From NCBI GenBank assembly GCA_965217075.1, contig CBDCHC010000015.1, positions 1 to 11,677 of the forward strand: a DNA stretch of 11,677 bases, given 5' to 3'. Positions 6,549 through 11,677 of this stretch are shown here, piece by piece (position 1 is the first letter of the stretch; each line of letters begins with the position of its first letter). A model generated the notes under the pieces. The model was not told the DNA's origin. It searched no databases and saw only the letters and a list, made by a program, of their open reading frames with translations. A program made the position numbers and the translations under genes. Origin of the DNA: CBDCHC01 sp965217075 (GTDB taxonomy: Bacteria; Pseudomonadota; Gammaproteobacteria; PS1; Pseudothioglobaceae).

Positions 6549-8750
6549 CTATAATAATACTTTTTCAATATTAACGCTGTCAATAAAATCTTGTTGCCAA
6601 TTATCTCCTAATATTTGTTTAGCCATAATCTCAATAGGATAAATTGCTTTTATGCCAGTTGCATCACTGTATCTTGATAAACCTTGTCTGCATGAAGGAC
6701 AAGTAGTTAGTATTTTTAATTCATCTTTATTGTTATGCGTTAAATCTTGCAATACATCTGTAATATTTTGTTGTTTTTTAGCTTTAACAGCTTTAGCAAT
6801 ATCACTTCTATTAACAGCAAATGTACCAGATTCTCCGCAACACCTATCACTAGATACAACAGTAGAACCTATTATTTTACTAATAACTTCATCAGAATTA
6901 TTTTTAATAGGATCGTGACATGGAGCATGATATAAGTATTTTTCGCTACTATTTATTGTTATATTATTATCTGCAAGATATTGGTGAATATCAATAGATT
7001 TAGCATCAATGAATATTTTATTAATATTATAAGTTGCTATTTGGTCAATACAAGTACCGCATGAGGTAATAATATGTGTTATATCTAAATAATTTAGGGT
7101 GTTAGCTATACGGTGAAATAGTACTTTATTATCAGTAGTTATAGAATTAGCAAGCTCTATATTGCCATTTGCTTTTTGTGGATAACCACAGCATAGGTAA
7201 TTTGGTGGTAATACTATTCTAATATTGTGATGGTAAAGCATAGCTATAGTCGCTAAAGATATTTGTGAAAAAAGTTTTTCAGAACCACAACCTGGAAAAT
7301 AAAAAATAGTAGGCATATTATTAATATTTTTTTTATAAATCACAGGTATAGTATTACTATCTTTAATATCTAATAATTCTCTAAGTGGTAATAATGATAT
7401 ATCATCTGGTAACGGTTTATCTAATAATGTTGTTAATTCTAATAACAAATTTGGTTTATTAGTTGTAAGATCTGCTTGTTTCTTAATAAATGGTTTAAAT
7501 AATTTATAAGCTATGCGTTGTAATTTATAACTAATATTTAGTATTTTTTTAGCATAATTATTTATTGTAGGGTTATTAGTATTTAAATATGCCATTGATA
7601 ATTTAGCTATAATACTACTTTTATGCTGCTTATTTTTTTGTAAAATTTTTCGCATTTTAATACTAACATCACCAAAATCGATATCAACAGGACATGGATT
7701 AACACATAAATGACAAATTGTACAATGATCAGCAATATCACCTAAACCAATAAAATGACTAAGAGATATGCCGCGACGAGTTTGCTCTTCATATAAAAAA
7801 GCCTCTATTAATAAATTTGAGCCTATTATTTTATCCCTTGGTGAGTATAATAAATTTTGTTCAGGCACATGTGTTGTGCATACACTTTTGCATTTACCGC
7901 AACGCAGGCATGATTTAGTTAATTCATTAATACTGCCTATTTCACTGCTCTCTAGTATCAGTGCTTCTTGCTCTAATAATTCTAAAGACGGAGTATATGC
8001 TATGGTTAAATCACTGCCAGGCATTAATTTACCTTTGTTAAAATTATTTTGTGGGTCGATGTTTTTTTTATATACAATAAAATCATTTTTAAATTTATTG
8101 TTTAAATACTTATATTTGGTCAGACCAATGCCATGTTCTCCAGAGATAACTCCACCTAAATCATTAGTTAATTTAATAATTTTGTCAACTAATAAATTCG
8201 CTTGTTTTAACATTGATTTAGAATGAGAATGTACTGGTATATTAGTGTGAACATTACCATCACCTGCATGCATGTGTAATGCAATAAATAATCTTTTACT
8301 TAGATGTTTAATATGAATTTTATTAATATTTTCTCTAATATTAGTAAAGTTATTACCAGCATATAAGGCAAATAATGGCTCTTTAATTGATGTTTTATAA
8401 GAAATAATTACGTCTGTTGTTTGAATTTTTTTAAAAATTTTATCATCTGTAAGTTGCGATAATTGTTGTTGCCAATTTGTAATTACTTTATCTATTAATT
8501 TATTAGCAATTATAGTTTTACTATTATTCTCTTTATTTAAATATAGTTTAATGGCTTTGGTTATAATAATTTTATTACTAATAGATAGCTCTATATTTAT
8601 ACGTTCTATATTATCACTATATGTAGCTAATTTTTTTAAAGGTATAACTACATCCTCGTTGATTTTAAAGGCATTAGTATGAGATGCTATAGCAGCAGTA
8701 TTGGCTCTTGGTAGCCAAAATTCTGCTCTATTTTGAGTAGTTTTTAGCAA
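6549..8750 (-). CDS. FAD/Fe-S oxidoreductase, C-terminal part (split from the N-terminal part by a frameshift)
   Basis: These 733 residues continue the upstream minus-strand frame. In order: the end of the FAD-linked oxidase C domain, with FKINEDVVIPL (29-38), HAGDGNVH (161-168) and GEHGIG (204-209); two [4Fe-4S] motifs, C281/C284/C287/C291 and C343/C346/C349/C353; and two cysteine-rich CCG domains around C488/C520/C521 and C611/C637/C638, with extra CxxC pairs at 564/567 and 684/687. This is the glycolate/lactate-type oxidase plus GlpC/heterodisulfide-reductase-like iron-sulfur layout; the substrate is unknown. The listed start is TTG without a ribosome site, and homology begins upstream of it in another frame, so it is probably not a true start. 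No other stop or lost cysteine is seen. The intact protein would be about 1,211 residues. Confidence 0.75.
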   Translation of the reverse strand: MLKTTQNRAEFWLPRANTAAIASHTNAFKINEDVVIPLKKLATYSDNIERINIELSISNKIIITKAIKLYLNKENNSKTIIANKLIDKVITNWQQQLSQLTDDKIFKKIQTTDVIISYKTSIKEPLFALYAGNNFTNIRENINKIHIKHLSKRLFIALHMHAGDGNVHTNIPVHSHSKSMLKQANLLVDKIIKLTNDLGGVISGEHGIGLTKYKYLNNKFKNDFIVYKKNIDPQNNFNKGKLMPGSDLTIAYTPSLELLEQEALILESSEIGSINELTKSCLRCGKCKSVCTTHVPEQNLLYSPRDKIIGSNLLIEAFLYEEQTRRGISLSHFIGLGDIADHCTICHLCVNPCPVDIDFGDVSIKMRKILQKNKQHKSSIIAKLSMAYLNTNNPTINNYAKKILNISYKLQRIAYKLFKPFIKKQADLTTNKPNLLLELTTLLDKPLPDDISLLPLRELLDIKDSNTIPVIYKKNINNMPTIFYFPGCGSEKLFSQISLATIAMLYHHNIRIVLPPNYLCCGYPQKANGNIELANSITTDNKVLFHRIANTLNYLDITHIITSCGTCIDQIATYNINKIFIDAKSIDIHQYLADNNITINSSEKYLYHAPCHDPIKNNSDEVISKIIGSTVVSSDRCCGESGTFAVNRSDIAKAVKAKKQQNITDVLQDLTHNNKDELKILTTCPSCRQGLSRYSDATGIKAIYPIEIMAKQILGDNWQQDFIDSVNIEKVLL

Positions 8751-8770
8751 TAAATGTTTCAGCTTCTACA
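8728..8770 (-). other. Frameshift site splitting the flavin/Fe-S oxidoreductase
   Basis: On the minus strand, frame 0 reads ...E-T-F-I-A-K-N-Y-S-K-stop, while the +1 frame reads L-K-T-T-Q-N-R-A-E-F-W and carries the rest of the protein. The +1 frame is closed upstream by a TAG, so the shift must lie in the roughly 40 bases between the two stops. The best place is the five-A run (plus-strand T5, 8741-8745): removing one A gives I-A-K-T-T-Q-N-R-A-E-F-W, a smooth join to the family pattern. The full span 6549-10185 is 3,637 bases, one more than a multiple of three, which agrees with a single extra base. It could be a mutation, an assembly or read error, or a site corrected by polymerase slippage. 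Confidence 0.8.
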
Positions 8771-10185
8771 GTGCTTGTAATAATATTAATATTATTAATT
8801 TCAACTGCAAGTTCGTTTTCATTATTACTACTTATATCTATCATTAGTAACATTCTTGGATTGCAAAATCTATTAGATTTAGTACTATAATTTACCGCTT
8901 TAATATAACGATAATCAAGATGTTCCATGCCAATTAATTCAACATGAGTATTATTTTCTACGCTATTTTTTATAAGTACAATAGTATTAACTGCTGCTTT
9001 AGTATCAAAACCAAAAAACTCTATACATATTGTATTAATATATTTCAACGGTTTATGTAAAATAAATTCAGCTGAGGTAATAATGCCATCACAACCTTCT
9101 TTTTGCACTCCAGGTAGTCCTTGCATGAATTTATTAGTAACATCTTTGCCAAGGTTAAATTGCCTTATTGTATTAGTATTTATTGTTAATTGTTTGGCGC
9201 TTTTAGTAGTTAGGTTAGTTATTTTAAAATGTATTTTATTTACTAATTGAATTTTATTAAAGTTATGCTGTAGACGTCTTACTTCTATTAAATCCCCATC
9301 AGGCATAATCATTTTCCATGACAGTAAATTATCAATAGTAGTGCCAAAACGCAGAGCTTTTTTACCACCAGCATTCATAGCAATATTACCACCAATAGTA
9401 CAACTATCTTGTGAGGTTGGGTCAACTGCAAAAATTAGTTGTTGTTTTTGTGCAGCTATAGCTACTGATTTAGTTATAGCTCCACTACCTGCTCTAATAA
9501 TATAATTATTATCAATTTTATATATTTTAGATACAACAGATAATTTCTCAGTATTAATAATTGCAGTATTACTAGTAAGTGGTATGCCGCTGCCAGTATA
9601 TCCTGTACCACCACCACGAGCAATAATATTTAGTTGCAAATCTATACAAGCTTTAATCATAAGAATTAGCTCTTTTTCAGTATCAGGGGCAAGCACTACT
9701 AAAGGATAACAAACTCTCCAATCACTTGCATCTGTAGCGTGAGATGCCCTTGATAATGGATCAAAACGAATATTGTTTTTATTAGTTATTTTCAGTAATT
9801 TTTTAGTTATAACTTTTCTTGATAATTTATTGTTAATAAGATCTTGCTCAAATTTTTTGATTTTATAAGCAGTTTTTTGTATTATTTTTACAACATTTTG
9901 ATTATTATTAGCGCGCTTGTTTATCTGCTCTAAACGATGATTCATTGCGCTAATTAGATCATTAAATCGATGAGTATTGTTAATAAGATCTTCTTGCAAG
10001 TATGGGTTTCTTTCAACTACCCACATATCGCCAAAAATTTCAAATAACATTTTAGCGCTACGACCAGTATTTCTATTATGACGCAAATCTTCTAATTTAT
10101 GCCAAGCATCAGTACCAATAAATTTTGTAATTATTTCCTTATCAGAGAATGAACTATAGTTATAAGGTATTTCACGATATTGCAT
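8728..10185 (-). CDS. FAD-binding oxidoreductase (DUF3683 type), N-terminal part, ended early by a frameshift
   Basis: This 485-residue frame starts MQYREIPYNYSSFSDKEI, the conserved beginning of the DUF3683 family of long flavin/iron-sulfur oxidoreductases, which I know mainly from betaproteobacteria. The DUF3683 region (about 1-90, with GRSAKMLFEIFGDMWVVERN) is followed by a linker with helical character, the FAD-binding domain (about 155-310, with GGGTGYTGSGIPL at 191-203 and PTSQDSCTIGGNIAMNAGG at 256-274), and the first half of the FAD-oxidase C-terminal domain (from about 385). It ends at TAG 8730-8728 in mid-domain. The sequence then continues in the +1 frame. The likely role is oxidation of a 2-hydroxy acid, by analogy to GlcD/Dld, but the substrate is unknown. 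The start lies 46 bases from divergent hemJ; no Shine-Dalgarno motif is visible. Confidence 0.8.
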   Translation of the reverse strand: MQYREIPYNYSSFSDKEIITKFIGTDAWHKLEDLRHNRNTGRSAKMLFEIFGDMWVVERNPYLQEDLINNTHRFNDLISAMNHRLEQINKRANNNQNVVKIIQKTAYKIKKFEQDLINNKLSRKVITKKLLKITNKNNIRFDPLSRASHATDASDWRVCYPLVVLAPDTEKELILMIKACIDLQLNIIARGGGTGYTGSGIPLTSNTAIINTEKLSVVSKIYKIDNNYIIRAGSGAITKSVAIAAQKQQLIFAVDPTSQDSCTIGGNIAMNAGGKKALRFGTTIDNLLSWKMIMPDGDLIEVRRLQHNFNKIQLVNKIHFKITNLTTKSAKQLTINTNTIRQFNLGKDVTNKFMQGLPGVQKEGCDGIITSAEFILHKPLKYINTICIEFFGFDTKAAVNTIVLIKNSVENNTHVELIGMEHLDYRYIKAVNYSTKSNRFCNPRMLLMIDISSNNENELAVEINNINIITSTVEAETFIAKNYSK

Positions 10186-10231
10186 TTAAATTTTAAAATA
10201 GTAGGATAAAATAATAATTTTGTTATTTTAT

Positions 10232-10660
10232 ATGATTGTGTTGTGGATAAAAACATTTCATATCATTAGTATCATTACTTGGTTTGCAGGTATTTTCTAT
10301 TTACCTCGTTTATTTGTTTATCACTCAATGGCTACAGATGATGCAACTATTAAATGGTTTAAAATCATGGAAAGTAAGTTATATTATACTATTATGATGC
10401 CAAGTATGATAGTTGTTATTTTTTTTGGCAGTTACTTAGCAGTACTTAACTGGCATATTTATTATAATTTTTATTGGCTATACTTAAAGTTAATATTAGT
10501 TTTACTTTTAGTTATTTATCATTTTTATTGTGGTCACTTGCTAATGTTATTTAAAAATGATAACAATATTAGAAGTGATAAGTTCTATCGTTATTTAAAT
10601 GAATTACCAGTGATATTATTAGTTGCTATAGTTATATTGGTTATAATTAAACCGTTTTAA
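10232..10660 (+). CDS. hemJ: Protoporphyrinogen IX oxidase HemJ
   Basis: HemJ is an inner-membrane haem protein that oxidises protoporphyrinogen IX to protoporphyrin IX, the penultimate step of haem synthesis in many proteobacteria lacking HemG/HemY. With the ATG at 10232 it has 142 residues, the usual length. Signatures are WIKTFHIISIITWFAGIFYL (5-24) followed by PRLFVYH (to H31), with conserved H10, four hydrophobic segments, and a C-terminal NELPVILL...IIKPF ending. The frame is also open from a TTG at 10220, but family proteins begin close to the LWIKxFH block, so the ATG is preferred. An AGGA at 10203-10206 is too far from the ATG to be a clear ribosome site. It diverges from the oxidoreductase gene and shares the four bases TTAA at its stop with the convergent LolA-like gene. 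Confidence 0.92.
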   Translation: MIVLWIKTFHIISIITWFAGIFYLPRLFVYHSMATDDATIKWFKIMESKLYYTIMMPSMIVVIFFGSYLAVLNWHIYYNFYWLYLKLILVLLLVIYHFYCGHLLMLFKNDNNIRSDKFYRYLNELPVILLVAIVILVIIKPF

Positions 10661-11610
10661 TTTATTTTTCTTATTTTTTTCTTTAAAGTAGCGCTATCCC
10701 ATAAATTTTTCATCCTGTAATTATAATTTATTTTAGTAATTCTAGCTGGAATAAAAATAAGGCTTTCATGTTTAGTTTTATGATTAATACCATACCAGTA
10801 TTTCCAATAGTTAGCCCGTTTGTCTTTTAGTTTTGAATTAGCCCAACTCTTATAAATAGTTTTTATTTTATCACCATTTTTATAATATTCTATTTTATAA
10901 TCAGTAAATCTTTCAATATCTATATAACTTATACGTGAATCATACCACCAGTCAGCTTTTTTGTTAACTGATACTACCTTGTAGACTTTTTTATTTTTTA
11001 CTGAACAGTCTTTATTAATATTAGCTTTTTTATTATATAAATTTCTTTGTGCAAGAGGTAGTCTCATAATTTTTAAACATTTATCTAATGTAATTATTGT
11101 TCCCTCTAAATTATGAATTTCATCGGTTGGTTTGCGCAAAATAATGTCACCAAAAGTAAAGTCAGAATTACCCCACGAATCATCTTCAGCAGGCTGAGTA
11201 AATTTACGAACTTTGCGCAAAGAGGCAACATATAATTCATAAACTTGTGATTTAATGCTACCAGCAAAATCAGTAATTAGTAGCTTGTTACCTTTTAATT
11301 TACCTGACCTAAAAAAAACTAAATCTTTAGAATTGACCCAACCTTTTGTTTTATTATTTATGTATCTTTCAAAAGACACAGTAATGGGCTTTCTACCTTG
11401 TTTTCTTGATATTAAAAAAGAGATCTTGTTGCCGTATCTACCTACGCTATAGTTATTAAAATTATAAAAATGATTAACAAAATATACTTGCTCCATAATA
11501 TTATCAGCATTAATAAAATCACTTGATAAAGGATAAGGCGTGCTTTTTTTTACTATAGCAAAGACAATATTAGGCAGTAAAATTAAAATTATAATAATTT
11601 TTTTACTCAT
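10657..11610 (-). CDS. LolA-like outer membrane lipoprotein-sorting family protein
   Basis: This 317-residue protein begins with a signal peptide, MSKKIIIILILLPNIVFA (likely cleavage after A18), so it is probably periplasmic. The middle carries the pattern of the LolA-like family often annotated as outer membrane lipoprotein-sorting protein (PF17131 type): ELYVASLRKVRKFTQPAEDD (125-144), then SWGNSDFTFGDI (145-156). The second half (about 200-280) is rich in lysine, tyrosine and tryptophan, with YYKNGDKIKTIYKSW, as expected for further strands of a lipid-binding beta sheet. In other bacteria such proteins often sit beside RND transporters; none is here. The exact ligand (lipoprotein, hopanoid or other lipid) is unknown. 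The ATG has no Shine-Dalgarno motif. The 3' end overlaps hemJ by four bases. Confidence 0.65.
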   Translation of the reverse strand: MSKKIIIILILLPNIVFAIVKKSTPYPLSSDFINADNIMEQVYFVNHFYNFNNYSVGRYGNKISFLISRKQGRKPITVSFERYINNKTKGWVNSKDLVFFRSGKLKGNKLLITDFAGSIKSQVYELYVASLRKVRKFTQPAEDDSWGNSDFTFGDIILRKPTDEIHNLEGTIITLDKCLKIMRLPLAQRNLYNKKANINKDCSVKNKKVYKVVSVNKKADWWYDSRISYIDIERFTDYKIEYYKNGDKIKTIYKSWANSKLKDKRANYWKYWYGINHKTKHESLIFIPARITKINYNYRMKNLWDSATLKKKIRKIN

Positions 11611-11636
11611 TAATTAATGATATGATTCTTAATATG

Positions 11637-11663
11637 AGTATATATTTTACTTTATAAAGTAAA
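11637..11663 (-). promoter_or_regulatory. Possible promoter of the LolA-like gene
   Basis: Reading the minus strand, TTTACT (11663-11658, four of six matches to a -35 box) is followed after 15 bases by TATACT (11642-11637, five of six matches to a -10 box). Transcription would start near 11630, giving a leader of about 20 bases. The spacing is short and the region is AT-rich, so this is tentative. The -35 box and spacer coincide with the 18-base palindrome. Confidence 0.25.
11646..11663. repeat. 18-base perfect palindrome upstream of the LolA-like gene
   Basis: TTTACTTTATAAAGTAAA is its own reverse complement. It begins about 35 bases before the LolA-like start codon. As RNA it would form a seven-pair stem with a TATA loop on either strand. 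It could be an operator for a dimeric regulator, or the hairpin of a terminator for a gene beyond the right edge; no clean T run follows on the plus strand, and the stem is AT-rich, so an operator-like site is at least as likely. Confidence 0.4.
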
Positions 11664-11677
11664 GATTAATATATTTT

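Noticed and set aside
7768..8226. 152-residue plus-strand open frame opposite the Fe-S region of the oxidoreductase
   Set aside because: The minus strand there codes for conserved cluster cysteines and FAD-domain motifs. The plus-strand product has no family pattern.
8728..8750. Programmed +1 ribosomal frameshift in the oxidoreductase
   Set aside because: No known +1 signal such as the prfB-type CUU-stop with an upstream SD is visible. A simple indel in the A5 run explains it better, so this was kept only as a frameshift of unknown cause.
10220..10231. TTG start for hemJ, adding four residues
   Set aside because: Family members begin just before the LWIKxFH block and an ATG is present at 10232. 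The AGGA upstream is 13 bases from the TTG, too far to favour it.
1..11677. CRISPR array, toxin-antitoxin pair, prophage, transposon or defence island
   Set aside because: No regularly spaced repeats, transposase, integrase, nuclease-helicase or small paired toxin-like genes were seen on either strand.

Overview
The window comes from a very AT-rich bacterial chromosome; by eye G+C is well under one third, with codons strongly biased to A/T and many A/T homopolymer runs. TGA works as a stop (end of leuD, end of the first M16 gene) and tryptophan is TGG, so the code is the standard one. The gene set is proteobacterial: CysM with its CDRGDRYLS signature, LeuD, RuvA, FtsY, a pair of secreted M16 zinc peptidase-like proteins, a long DUF3683-type flavin/iron-sulfur oxidoreductase, HemJ and a LolA-like periplasmic protein. 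Secreted proteins and a LolA-like protein imply a Gram-negative envelope. A Beta- or Gammaproteobacterium with a reduced or streamlined genome (symbiont or small free-living cell) fits best; the genus cannot be decided from this sequence alone. No rRNA, tRNA, CRISPR array, insertion sequence, phage gene or plasmid gene was seen.

Layout. Positions 2-103 hold the C-terminal end of an unrecognised gene. A 255-base AT-rich spacer follows, with a possible weak terminator and a possible promoter. A tight plus-strand cluster cysM-leuD-ruvA-ygjP-like (359-3063) combines cysteine synthesis, leucine synthesis, Holliday-junction processing and a putative zinc peptidase. Gaps are 4-5 bases or ATGA overlaps. 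ftsY (minus) converges on this cluster with an 11-base overlap. Only 16 bases separate the ftsY start codon from the start of the divergent M16 pair (3978-6547, plus). A minus-strand oxidoreductase gene (10185-6549) follows, converging on the M16 pair with one spare base. hemJ (plus) diverges from it 46 bases away, and a LolA-like gene (minus) converges on hemJ, sharing the four bases TTAA.

How the genes work together. The four-gene cluster is mostly housekeeping, without an obvious shared pathway. The M16 pair looks like a two-subunit periplasmic peptidase: one subunit has the HxxEH zinc site, the other lacks it but has the R/Y substrate-binding motif. HemJ makes protoporphyrin IX in haem synthesis.

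The points most worth a second look are: the one-base frameshift at a five-A run that splits the flavin/Fe-S oxidoreductase into two otherwise undamaged halves; the almost complete lack of intergenic sequence between opposing genes, with few Shine-Dalgarno sites and possible leaderless starts; and an 18-base perfect palindrome upstream of the LolA-like gene. I found no convincing novel defence or mobile system.
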